From NCBI RefSeq assembly GCF_000801105.2, contig NC_079516.1, positions 9,114,001 to 9,178,000 of the forward strand: a DNA stretch of 64,000 nt. Direction: 5' to 3'. Under the pieces are notes generated by a model that saw only the letters and a program-made list of their open reading frames with translations, searched no databases and was not told the origin of the DNA. Both the position numbers and the translations under genes were made by a program. The DNA is from Raphanus sativus (taxonomy: Eukaryota > Streptophyta > Magnoliopsida > Brassicales > Brassicaceae). Positions 46,342 through 58,026 of the stretch are shown here, piece after piece (the first letter of the stretch is position 1; the number at the start of each line of letters is the position of its first letter).

Positions 46342-47320
46342 TATTCAAAATATAAAAGAGAAAACAATTTTATATCAAGTTACTTAAATTTTACAGTTTT
46401 TCTTATTCATGAAATAAATTGAAAGTTTTATTTAATTAGTGCAAAAATCTATTACAAAAATATAATCAGATATTTAGTAAATAATGTATTGAGAAAATGT
46501 AAGAGAAAGTGTATAAACTATTGAAGTATACACAAGAAGCCAATTTAAAACTCATCACATATCCAAAAGCTTATGTAACTTAGCAACATGTAGTCATATT
46601 AAATGATACTAAATGAACTAGTTTTGGGAGTTACACCTTTGGAAAATAGGGAATCTCAAGTTCTGGTATCTATTTCTCAAATTCTCTTATTAGTAATACT
46701 CTCACTTAATCTCATGTACTCTTAATGAATTAATAGATTTTTGTTGCCCCTATGTTTTTACCTTCCAAGTTCAAATTTCAAATTTTAGATCTTACTAGCC
46801 CGCATACAACTTGGTATAACTAGGACTTTAGTCATACTAAAGCCTTGATTGGTACAACTGATGAAAAAGCAGTAACAGTATGCTGCAAAAATTGTATATT
46901 CTCATTAAATTTTTTAATAAAATGATTGGTTATAATTTTAAAATTATTATAAAATTTAGTATATAATATATTTTAAAATAATATATATTAATAATATATT
47001 ATTAAAAATGAAAAATTATCTTTTAAAATATAACTTTTTGGATATAAAAATAACTTTTGGTATATTAAATTAAATAAATTAATTATATATAACTTATATA
47101 TATTATCATTATTTATTTATTGGTAGAGCATTAAATGATTTATATATAATTTTATCATGAAGATTAATATATGCCATATAATTTATTTATTTCTAAATAA
47201 TATATATATGTTTATTTTATAATATATATTTTTAATTTTTTTATTAAAAATAATGAATGATATGTGTAATTATGTAAATTATATTATATTTTAAATATGA
47301 AATATTTTTATTTTTAAAAT

Positions 47321-47915
47321 TTAATATTTAATCACAAATTTTATTTTTAAAAATTAAAATTTATTTTTTGATTATGAACATAATTTTTATATTATTAAAT
47401 AAAAATATATAAATTATATATAATTATTTTAATCTATATATTCTAACTGCAAATGGTCTACCAAAAATTTCATATGAGAGCATTGAGTAAATGTCATTTG
47501 GAGAACAATTAGCATCTTGTAAATGCTTTTGTGATAAATTTTGATTGGATAATAACGAACATAATACTTATACTAATGTCTTGGCAATCAAGCCATAAGT
47601 TGGCAAATTGCACCAAAGTGATGATACAATGTGGCAAAACTATTTTCTAGGTTGCAGTTTTACTTTTGTGGTTTTTTTATTTGTTTGTAACTGCATAGAT
47701 CTGTAACATGGAAAAATGATGAATGGATAGACGAAGAACAAGAGAATAGGATAAAGTAGGAGTAGAACTAAGAACAAAAACATTTGATAAAGAAGGAGGA
47801 GCAAATCAATGAAAGAGGATGAACAGGCAGAAGAATAACAAGAGAATACAATAAGAAGAAAACAAAACTGAGAAGGAGTAAATCAGATAAGAACAAAAGA
47901 AATTAATGAGAGGAA
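47321..47915. other. AT-rich flank after the second GASA copy
   Basis: No gene is seen. The block contains purine-rich AAGAAC/GAATAAGA words around 47700-47900 before the Helitron start. Confidence 0.5.
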
Positions 47916-49121
47916 TCCCCTAAACTATACTTGAGAAGTGATTTTGCCACATGTCTTCTCTACAATCATTCTTACAAAAATAATATGACATGGCTACTAA
48001 AATTGATGACATGTCTTATAGATTAATATGATATGGACAATTATATTTAATGCTAATTTATATTTTTGGTAAACTTTTTGAAATATGGTAATAACTCATA
48101 AATTACATTTATTTTCGATTTATATTTTTGGACTTTTAAAAATATGGTAATAACTCATAAATCATCATTAAAATGAATATATTAAATTATGGCATTTCAA
48201 ATTTCGAAATATCATTTATTTAAATTAAAAACATTTCAAAAATATGTACGTATTTTTAGAAAATTATAAAAATTAAATCATAAAATCATTAGTTTCTTAT
48301 ATATATATACAGATTTTATAAATATTTTTTAATTTTTTGACAATTATGAAATTTTACATCCCATAGACTATATTTGAGAAGTGATTTTGCCACATGTCTT
48401 CTCTACAATCATTTTCAGAAAATAATATGACATGACTACTAAAATTGATGATCATTTTCACAAAAATAATATGACATGACTACTAAAATTGATAACATAT
48501 TTTATAGATTAATATGACATGGATAATTATATTTAATTTTAATTTATATTTTTGATAAAATTTTTAAAATATGGTAATAACTCATATATTACATGTATTG
48601 TCGATTTTTATTTTTAGACTTTTTTAAAATATGGTAATAACTCATAAATCATCATTAAAATAAATATATTCAATTATGGTATTTCAAATTTCGAAATATC
48701 ATTTACATTAAAAACATTTCTAAAATATATACATATTTTTAGAAAATTATTAAATCAAAAAATCAAATTAAATCGTAAAATCATTAGTTTCTTATATATA
48801 TCTACAGATTTTATAAATATTGTTTAATTTTAATTTTTGACAATAATGCAATTTTACATATTTATTTAATATATTTAATAAAATAAATAGATAGAAAAAT
48901 CTCCATAAGATTATAATTTTAAATATATACATGCACATTCTTCAATATAATTCAAAATAAACAAAATTGTTTTTATCTTAATTTTAATATTCAGTTAAAT
49001 CAAATTTATATTAAAATATTGATAAGAAAAAATAAAATTTATAATATTAATAAAAAATTAAAAATAATTTATATTTATCTGTTAAAAAAATTAACTGCAC
49101 ATGGTGCAGGAAAATACCTAG
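47916..49121 (+). mobile_element. Non-autonomous Helitron, about 1.2 kb, with internal tandem duplication
   Basis: The 5' end TCCCCTAAACTATACTTGAG follows an A. The 3' end has the hairpin CTGCACATGGTGCAG (about 49095-49109), then GAAAATACCTAG and a host T at 49122. Two copies of a roughly 443-bp unit start near 47933 and 48376 (both GAGAAGTGATTTTGCCACAT). It resembles the ATREP-type non-coding Helitrons of Arabidopsis. Confidence 0.8.
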
Positions 49122-50062
49122 TATACAGTCTAATCGAAGAAGAATAAAATCGATTAAAGAAGATGAGAAAAAAAGGAAAAAATAGAGAAATCAAAAGAAG
49201 GATATACAAGATAAATGTAAAAAATCTCCCTGTTAGGTTTTCTGTAATTAGGGAGATTTTTTTACGATTAAGTTGGTGTTTTACATTAGATCTGAATGAA
49301 AAAGATCGTATATGGAGGGTTTGCTTACCTTTTAGTTAGAGTTTTACATTAATTTTGAATTAAAAAGTATAAAATAAATAAATTTTAAAGAGCAGAATAT
49401 GGGAATAACTTTTTACCACGAGGAATATTTGAGCATTTGACTCCATGTTCTATTGCCCCTTAAATATTTTCATTTCTTAAGTTTTGCGTTTGAATAAAAA
49501 AATTTATGTGTATTTTATTGTTCATCTTCTATGTTTGAAAATTTGTCTTAATAAAATTATATTAGTATGATCGAATTTTTTTTTGAAGTTTCTGAAAAAG
49601 TTATTTTTTAGCAAAATGTTTATATTCAAAATTTAAAAGTTTGAATAAAAAAGGTTCGTATATAGAAAGATTTGTTTACCTTTTAGTTAGAGTTTTATAT
49701 TAAGGGTCCAACTGATGACCATTTAAAAAAAAAGAAATGAATCCAAAGGAATGATATGAAATTAATTAGAAGGAAAAATTGTAGGGAATGAATGTAACAA
49801 TTTTTATATTGAATGGTAACCAAAACAAGGAACAAAATTTCAAACAATAAATAATTTGATAATCAACTCTAGAAAAATGACTATAAGAATGATTTTTGGT
49901 CTACGCTTCATGGTATCTCATAACTACAAAACAAAAACTTGTGTTACTGAGATATTGTGCTTTTTAAGAGATATCTAAGAATTTGTATTTTATAAGACTT
50001 AAATATATATAATAATTAAGAGACGAACACAAACCTATACTGGACGAGAGTCAAATCTTTTA
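49122..50062. other. AT-rich intergenic DNA before the second MULE
   Basis: No gene is recognised. The 9-bp target copy AATCTTTTA of the following MULE lies at 50054-50062. Confidence 0.6.
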
Positions 50063-50239
50063 GAAAAAATTGCCAAAACGGAATAAAAAAACAAGTAGAT
50101 TGTCCCTTTGCCATAAATCACTTTTTGGTCCATTTTGGACTCATATACCCCTGGACAACTTCAAAAATTCATATCAATTATTTTAACAGTCAGAAAAATA
50201 TGAAAAAATATTCAGCATGTACATAAACAAGAAACAATC

Positions 50240-50665
50240 ATATTAAAAATATATTGGTTGACTAAATATTAGTATTTCACAATGTCATTTTTGATCTACC
50301 GAACCGCAGAACAGATATTCTACTAGATACGGATAGTAGATTATACACTCGAATTGTAACATAGGTATCTACGTACGGTAGAAATGTTATATCTACCATC
50401 AGAGACAAATCTACCACCTTAGAATTATTCAGCTGCCAAATAAATACCAATCTACGACGGTAGATTCATTCAGCTGCCATTTACCTTATTTCTGGATTCC
50501 AGTTGATTTCATAAACTACGTTTCCTAATATATCTACGGTTGTATGCTTGCTAGTTTGTACCAAAATACTGTACTCTACGATGGTAGAATCATTCAGCTG
50601 CCATTTCCCTTACTAAACCTACTGTTTTATCTACTATCTACGGCCGTAGAATGTATATTCTACCT
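50240..50665. repeat. Left subterminal TCTAC/GTAGA palindromes of the second MULE
   Basis: Repeated short palindromes such as TCTACGTACGGTAGA, TCTACGACGGTAGA, TCTACGATGGTAGA and TCTACGGCCGTAGA occur, three of them with a following ATTCAGCTGCCA word. They are specific to this end of the element. Confidence 0.8.
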
Positions 50666-50841
50666 GATCGAAATATATATTTTCCTAAAATCTCTCCAAA
50701 ATCTGTTGAGAATATATTCTAAATCAATATTTTCCATAATTAAATTTTTTTTTTTTAAAAACGTGCTCTTCTTCCTCATCCATCGATCTCTACTTATTTT
50801 TTTGAAACCATCAATAATTGTTGAAGCTCTTGTTGAATAAG

Positions 50842-52131
50842 ATGCATATTTATGCTTCTTGTGGGTTGTGGAAGTTTGATCCCCTAAAAGGTTGGGGATT
50901 TGATGTTGATATGAACATACGAGGGAGAGTATTGCTTGTGGAATTTACAAGTTCCTTTGAAGATCTAAGGGTTGCGGTTTACAAGGATTTTGGATTTGAG
51001 GAAGACGAGGTTGAGCTTGGGTTAAGCTACTTACCTATGGAGTTAATCGGCAGAATTGACTGTCCCCCGGTTATCATTGAGAATGATAGGCACGTCAAAA
51101 GTTTTCTTACATATGTACGTGGAAAAGCTTCGACAAGGTTGTGTGTGTCTATAAGGAATGGAAATAACGACAACATTGACCTTGATAAGGAGGAAAGTAA
51201 CTCACCTTTCAGAGAGCTACGTGAACCTTCCTCGGTTTCACGTCGAGAAGACAGTGGTAGTTCATCTGAATCGAAACTGAATGTTGAAGATGATCATCTC
51301 GCCTTAACTGGAAAAGAAGACGATAGGGGGAAAAGTATTCGGTATTCTTTGGTCGATGTTGTGAAGAAGGGTGAGACGTTTCTAGACAAATCGATGTTGA
51401 AAGCAGCACTCGAAATGTCAGCAATGAAGCATAACTTCGATTACAAAGTTGTGAAATCGGACAGAAAACTTTGGTATATTCGATGCATTGACAACCATTG
51501 CAAGTGGAGTGTTCGTGCTGAGGGATTATCAGGATCCACATATTTCATCATCAAAAAATATGTGGCGGATCATACATGTGCTGCCTCGAGTATGATTAAT
51601 GGTGGTCGGACAGCTTCTGCAAAAACCATTGGCCGTATAATAATGCATAGGTATGATGGTGTGAAAGAAGGTCCCAAAACTAATGATATCATACAGATAA
51701 TGAGAATGGAACATGGTTGCGAGATATCTAAATCCTTAGCATGGGATGCTCGTGAGTTTGCAATTAATGTGGTTAGAGGTATTCCCGAGCAGAGTTTTGG
51801 AAAAATTCCGAAATACTTGCACATGCTGAGAGAAGCTAATCCAGGAACAGAAACGTTTTATGAGACGGATGTTGATGGTAAATTTCGATTTCTCTTCCTT
51901 TCGTTTGGGCAATCAGTACGAAGTTTTCACACAGCCATGAGAAAAGTTCTTGTTTTTGATGGGACATTTTTGAAAAGCAAATACAAAGGGGTATTACTTG
52001 TTGCGACAGCTTTAGATGGAAACTCTAACTTGTATCCTATTGCATTTGCGGTTGTGGACTCAGAAAATGATCGCTCATGGGATTGGTTTATGAGAAAGCT
52101 AAAGGTTGTTGTTGCTAATACTATACTCTAA
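50842..52131 (+). pseudogene. Truncated MULE transposase (PB1-like, MuDR, start of DDE domain), 429 codons
   Basis: The open frame starts at ATG 50842 (MHIYASCGLWKFDPLKGWGF). It carries an N-terminal PB1-like domain with the LSYLPMELIG word. A MuDR domain follows (VVKSDRKLWYIRCIDNHCKW), then a conserved linker and the beginning of the MULE transposase domain with the first catalytic Asp in KVLVFDGTFLKSKYKG. The protein stops at 52131 just after WDWFMRKLKVVV, where the sequence changes to unrelated AT-rich repeats. The second Asp, the Glu and the SWIM finger are therefore missing, and the product could not be catalytic. It is related to, but distinct from, the transposase at 32102-34518. Confidence 0.9.
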
Positions 52132-52249
52132 ACTAACATGTATTTCGAAATTACAAAACTATAACTTAATAAACAATAAACATAATTTCTAAAACAATAT
52201 AATTGAATTGATAAATATAAAATTGTAATTAATTTCATTTTTATTTGAT

Positions 52250-52565
52250 TTAGGGTATAGGGTTTGAACCCTTTCTAATTCGAGGTATAAGTTTCAACCC
52301 TTTCTTATTTAAAGAGTAATTATTAACTGAACCCTTATTTGCTTTAATAGATAGGGTACAAACCTTATACCCTATACCCTAAATCAATATTGTAATTATG
52401 AACTCAAAATAAATGGACAGGGTACAAACCTTATACTCTATACCCTAAATCAATATTGTAATTATGAACTCAAAATAAATGGACAGGGTACAAACCTTAT
52501 ACCCTAAATCAAATAAAAATCAAATTAATTAATTGATAGGGTACAAACCTTATACCCTAAACCCT
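52250..52565. repeat. 66-bp tandem repeat with telomere-like words
   Basis: The word AGGGTACAAACCTTATA starts at 52353, 52419, 52485 and 52538, giving two exact 66-bp periods and one shorter. Each unit includes CCCTAAA-type words. It occupies the site of the internal deletion that removed the C-terminal half of the transposase. Confidence 0.85.
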
Positions 52566-52860
52566 AAAATAAATGAGACCATTTTCATAACAATACTCAT
52601 GAACTCTAATAAACAGTAGTGTATGAATTAAAATGATAAACAAACAAAATGATCAAAGACAACAATCATGAACTCAATTGAGTTCAACAGTTTTCGCTGG
52701 TGCACGTTTTGGAGGCTTAAACGTGGACATTCGATACTGCAAAACCTGCTTCCATTTCATTCTCACTTGTTTCTCCTGCCTCTTCCTCGCCGGAACCATC
52801 TTCCTCGGAACTGGACTCAACTGGTTGTACCGTTTCCTGATAAGCCCAAACATGCTTACT

Positions 52861-54819
52861 CTAATCATACTTCTTCTGAATCATCTCAATGATCAAATCG
52901 ACTCTTTCATCCTTCATCTCAGAGGCTCGCTGAAACTCAGAATCTAAAACGACACTGCCATTTCCAGATGAAGAGATGTATGGAAACACAACTCCCTACA
53001 AACAAAAACAGATAAACAAAGGTTAGCCACAAACAATAAGAACACTATGAAATTCGATCACATTATTTAAAGGAAACAAAACTTACTTTGGTTCCAAAAG
53101 TAGACTCCAAGCTAACAATATCTTCATAGGAAACCTTAGCAGATCCTTTCCAATTCCTGCATCTCATGCTAGTGACGCCTTCTTGGAGTTTCTGCCCTAA
53201 AAGAGAACCGATGTCTGGAATAGCCTCCATCAACCAAATCTGAAGAGCATACGAGAATCCGTCTATGACATAACTGTTCTTCTTCACCTTAGCCCGAGCT
53301 TCGATAATGGAACTCACCAGCGCATCAAAGGAGTCAAGACCCCACGGATATTTCCTCATCTTATCGAAATCCATAACCAGCTTGATGTACTTGTGTGGGA
53401 TAGCCACCCTATGATCCTTCGCCATAACTATACCAGCAATCACACACAAATAAACCAACCTCAGCCTATCAACACGAGACCACGTGTTACAAGATTTCAA
53501 ATGAACCGTCCTGATTTGGTTTAGGCTAATCTTGCCTCCTCTCCTAAGCAATTTACTCCAAAACCCTTTATCATTTTTCCAGACATCAATCTCCAAGTCA
53601 GGCTCGTCCTTATATTTCAGACCAGTGATCGCAAAGTACTCTTGCATTGAAAATCTCAGAGGCCACCTAGCATAATGGAACCATAACTCATGACGCTTTG
53701 CGGTGATAAGCTGCTTACAAACAAAGCTGTGGATCACTCTTCCCGAATACTGAAGCTTGTGCTCATGAATGGCCATAACCTGAGCAAATAACGGATCAGC
53801 CAACACATCCTTGTACTCTGGTTCAAGGTACTTCTCCACCTCCTCAAGTATGGAAGTCCGGCAAGTGTTGTTGACCTTCTCAATTTGCGTTTCAGTTCCT
53901 TCTTTGAAAAGACATTTAGGCAACTCATCCATTGTGATACCTGTGAACAAAGAAACATTTACAACCAACACAGTCAGTACTCGTGGTAGTATAACTCATA
54001 AATCACACATGTTAGTCAAAGCAAAACAAAGACAATTATGCAAACAATATCTGAAAAAACTACACTCCAATAATGATTTAAAACAACTCGACTACCAGAA
54101 AACAAATCAAAGCCAATATGATTCCAATCCCCAAACCGAAACTACGTAGTCCTTTACCAATCCTAAAACCGAAACTAGATAGTCTTTACCAATCCTGAAA
54201 CCGACACTACATCAAAGAGACCAAAATAGCAATATGATTCCATTAACATCAAAGAGACCAAAATTAAAATATGATTCCATAGTCCTTTACAAGCTTTTCG
54301 ATGTTAAACCCGATCCAATATGATTCCATTAGCATCAAAGAGACCAAATACAACACAATAAACTGTTTAAATCTGAGACAAGAACTCGTTCACCACAAAA
54401 ACATCAAAAGTATGCAACTTTACTATCCTACAAACCTAATCAGTGCCACAAACAAAAATCAAAGCCTATTACACTCGAATTGAGATTAAAAACACTCAAA
54501 TCAAACATCCATAGACATGCAAAATAAATCCCAAGTCCGATACCAAACCCCTAAATCGCCAACCTCTAAGCCAATTTGACACAAGAAATGAAAAATGAAT
54601 TCAGGGAGGAACAAGCGTGAGATACTCCGGCGACTTACCTGAGATCGAGAGCGTCGAGTTTGAAGGAGGAGTAGGCGCCTTCGTATAAGAAGAAAACACC
54701 GGCGGAGTCGAAGAGGGGCAAATGAATATCGGACCCGGCGAAGAAGGGACACCGGAGCCGGCGAAGTGAAGCAGCGTCGTCGCCTGTTCAGTGGTCGCCG
54801 ATTTGCTCTCTACGAGCAA
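52861..54819 (-). CDS. DUF1985-like gene carried by the MULE, probably C-terminally truncated
   Basis: Plant DUF1985 proteins are often fused to or associated with Ulp1/SUMO-protease-like domains carried by MULEs. The minus-strand main exon is 53940-53087 (MDELPKCLFKEGTE start at 53932). It contains family-like words FHYARWPLRFSMQEYFAITG, WKNDKGFWSKLL and YPWGLDSFDALV. A GTAAGT donor leads to exon 52995-52861, ending KKYD then TAG. After that stop the same frame stays open to TAA at 52717 with acidic sequence, so TAG probably replaced a Trp codon. An upstream exon 54819-54639 splices in frame to give GITMDEL but lacks an ATG of its own, so the true start is uncertain. No Ulp1 catalytic domain remains. 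Confidence 0.65.
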
Positions 54820-55077
54820 ACAGAGGAGAGAGTTTTGGATTAGGGTTCATATGTTTAATTTGGGGATAAATGTGTCGCGGGTTTGTTTTATTTCTTAATT
54901 AATTTAATTGATTTTTTTTTTTTAAACAATAGGAAATAGAGGGTTGGGATTATATTGGGGGTTTAATTGGGTTAACAAAAAATATTATGGCATTGGGACA
55001 ATTTGATGTTCAATATATGGCATAGGGACAATGTATCTATTGTTTTATTCCATATTTCCAATTTTCCCAATCTTTTA

Positions 55078-56399
55078 TCTGACCACAGTTGTGAAGCTAT
55101 CTGATCTCGAACAGTCTTCTAACTCAGAAGAGTACTGTAACATCTCGAGTTGTGATATCTGAAAAGATTTAAGAGAATTGATTTGGCTACCAAGATTAAA
55201 ATAAAATTTGAAACTTTTTAAGATTTATCTTTTTACTTTTAGAGATTTTCTAAGTTTTGTTTGAACTATTACTAAAATGAGCATACTCTAAATATTAAAA
55301 TGAGCAAAATTCTAAAAGTAAATGTACTAAAATGAAAAAAAAATAACTAATCCAAGTATTAAAACGAGATCAAAAAAGTTTAAGTATTAAAAACTCTAAA
55401 GAAATTTATTTGAGGTAATTTATGGATTTTTCCTGCAAAACTAATTTCACAATAGTTACAACTAGACTTTTATACATGCTTTGAAAAACAAATATTTATT
55501 TTCTTTAAATTATATATGAAAATAATATGTCGGAATAACATTTTTAATTTTATAAGGATTTATATTCTTATCATAAATTTATTAATAAAACGAAAGATTT
55601 AATTTGGATATCAAATATATTTTATATCTAGTTATATGAAAAGTATTTTTTTATTAAAATTGTAGTTTATTCAAGAATCTAATAATTTCTACTATAACAC
55701 GAAATCATACTTTTAAGTTCTAATCATTTTGTATTAAATTATTTGATGATTTATATGTTTTACAATTAATGTTGGGTTAATATATTTTTAATTTGTTTCG
55801 CATTAGTTAAAGATTATTTAACATTTTGTAATTAAAATAATCTGATATGTTATCGTATCTAACACTACCGTAGTTAAAACATCTTCAAATATACTCAATT
55901 TTTATGTACTAGAAAATATTTTCGAACCAAACTCTATTTCTTCATTCCACTAAAACAAAAAAAATGAAGTTGTTTTAAAAATAGAATAATATTAAAATAA
56001 AATTTAACTCCATTATTTTATTTCAAAAAATAGAGTTATGTATTGGATATTATCTTAGTCGCATGCTTCGGCCATAACTAGTGCTAGTTTTTGAATGTTG
56101 ATTGTAATTACTGAATGATTTTGTTAACGTTTATAATATTATTTCATTAGTTTTTTTGCTAATTTAAAAAAAGAAAAATTAGGAAGAAAAAAATTATGAA
56201 AGACTCAAAATTTAGGTGTAACCTGCTGTATAGTTTTTCTTACAAATTTAGTTACATAGAAAATAATATAAATATTAATTTTTAATAGAAATTTGTATAT
56301 TATCAACCCGAAAAAATCAGGATCAAATACGGCTACAATTTCGTTTGAACAAAAGTACCAAAATCAACCTATTACAATCATCGCTCTGCCTTTTCACTA
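55078..56399. other. AT-rich intergenic DNA
   Basis: No gene or element end is recognised between the second MULE and the GC-richer block that follows. Confidence 0.55.
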
Positions 56400-57360
56400 A
56401 ACCTAGCATGTTCCGCTAGTCTGTTTTTTTGTTTTCTTTTGATATCGGTTGCTGTACTTAAAACATCGACGTGATTCTCGAGAAATTGAGGTTGTCCTTG
56501 TTGCCTCGGATGCCGTGAGTTCTCTTGACGTCTCTGAAATATTGTCGATGAACTCCACGAAGCTTATAAATTTCTTTGTCTGTGAAGCCCTAGACAACCA
56601 TAGGAAAAGTTTCAAATACAAAAACATGAACCTTACGGATGCCACCAAAGCCGGCTTGTATAAAACGCCACACGACACTTGAAACCGAACTTAAAATGAT
56701 CAAGTACTCGCTACAGTTGCCAACCAAACCTGCACAAGATGGACTGGAAGCATCAACACTTCTAACTAACTAGTCTCAACACCTATCAAGAATGTTAAGC
56801 TCACTAGCACTAGAGCTGTAATATCTGAAGTGGTTCTAGGAAACAGCAAGACTAGACGGAGACATCGAGGCCGGAATAACAACCCGCGCACCACCTTGCT
56901 GCATGTGACCTTTGAGAACCAAAGGCCAAGACCAACATGTGAAGGCGACACTCCGGTGTCAGTGAAGAGAGGCGAAAAGCTGAGCTCTTAAGACCAAGCC
57001 AAACAGATAGAGAACGCCAAAGCAAGGAGTTAGTAAAGAATCTGAAGGGAAGATCCGAAGAGAGGCGTCCGCACAAACTGTTTATAAGCATCTATAGACG
57101 AACAGTTACTGGATTAGAAGAACCTCGCACGCAGCTTCACACCAGGAAGAAACTTAGCAGCAGGAGCACGAGCATGTCGGAACAAAGAAAAAGACTGGAC
57201 AAACAGAAATGATCAGATGAGATACGAGGGAGAAGAAAGGGACCCTCTGACGCCGGACGCACGCTCACGTGCTGCCGGAATCGGAGACAAGCTTCAATTC
57301 ACTTTTAAGATCTAGAGAGCGGAGAGAACATATTGAAATGAGAGAGAGAAACCGTTTAAC
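56400..57360. other. Unidentified GC-richer block, about 1 kb
   Basis: Base composition is clearly different from the surrounding DNA (for example CCTCTGACGCCGGACGCACG at about 57240). Several short frames exist on both strands, none with a known domain, and stops interrupt all of them. The minus strand resembles a leader rich in CTTCTC words. It could be a degenerate captured gene or a retroelement leader; I cannot tell which. Confidence 0.35.
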
Positions 57361-58026
57361 TATTGCTATAAAATATTAAATTGACGAGATATCTATTTAA
57401 GATATTACACCACTAATGATGCTCTAGTTTTTTAGAATTGATACCAATATACGAATTCGTAAAAGATATAAAATGCCTATATACAATACGTGAAATAAAA
57501 AGTTAATTAGTTTAAGAACTTGGCCCAAATCACTGATCATGCATGCCTCGGTTTATCATGAAATATTCCTATATAGTATATATCTATATAGTAATTTTCA
57601 ATTAATCTTTGAAATTTGTTTCCTGATTTCCTCTAATTATCATGCCTTCTTTTTATATTAAGTTAATAGTTTCATATATGGTTCTGCTCTATTTTTTTTT
57701 AATTATAGTACTGTTTCCATTTTTTTTCTTTTAACAAAAAAATTGAGATTATAATTTATTTCTATTTAACCTGTGAAATCTTATTATTCAATGCACATAA
57801 GAATCTACTTAATTACTGTGAGATTTTTTTTTTGATAAAAAGGGTAAGCTATAAGAGATTTCAGAATAGAAGTATATCTGTGATACACACTATGATCATT
57901 TAGTTCTCCCGAATATGATACAAAATGCTCTTCTAAATAGCTCTCCCTAAATTGATCCAAAAAAAAGTTGCTCTCCCTAGACAACAAGAAGAAACAAAAA
58001 CAAAACTTAAACCTTTGCATTTAAAT
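57361..58026. other. AT-rich DNA upstream of the SPH gene
   Basis: No further element is found. It presumably includes the promoter of the SPH gene. Confidence 0.5.

Larger units (their letters stand above)
38255..47320. repeat. Large tandem duplication carrying GASA genes (copy 1 about 38255-42690, copy 2 about 44295-47320)
   Basis: Both copies begin inside a MULE-type terminus (GAGTCA-ATTTG-AAATTCT words at about 38470-38495 and 44530-44550). They then share, in order, a TAA-flanked MITE, an AT-rich upstream region, a four-exon GASA gene, and 3' flanking repeats (CTTGATTGGTACAACT at about 42200 and 46850). Sequence identity is very high through the gene. Copy 1 has a 1.34-kb Helitron not found in copy 2. 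Between the copies lies a MULE-like repeat block (42643-44290) with its own tandem duplication. Confidence 0.88.
50063..55068 (+). mobile_element. Mutator-like element (MULE), 5,006 bp, with truncated transposase and DUF1985-like gene
   Basis: The left terminus begins GAAAAAATTGCCAAAACGG. The right terminus, reverse-complemented, begins GGGAAAATTGGAAATATGG. Both continue with GAATAAAA and ATTGTCCCTNTGCCATA words. A perfect 9-bp target duplication AATCTTTTA flanks the element (50054-50062 and 55069-55077). The plus strand encodes the N-terminal part of a MuDR-type transposase; the minus strand carries a DUF1985-like gene reading inward from the right end. The middle is replaced by a simple tandem repeat, so the element is a deletion derivative. 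Confidence 0.92.

Noticed and set aside
52250..52565. Interstitial telomere repeat
   Set aside because: CCCTAAA words occur only as part of a 66-bp unit and do not form a continuous heptamer array.
52674..52868. 64-codon minus-strand frame reading MIRVSMFGLIRKRYNQ
   Set aside because: A different frame from the one continuing the DUF1985 gene through its stop; likely a shadow.
56403..57091. Minus-strand frames of 60-90 codons in the GC-richer block
   Set aside because: Mutually overlapping, stop-interrupted and without domain similarity.
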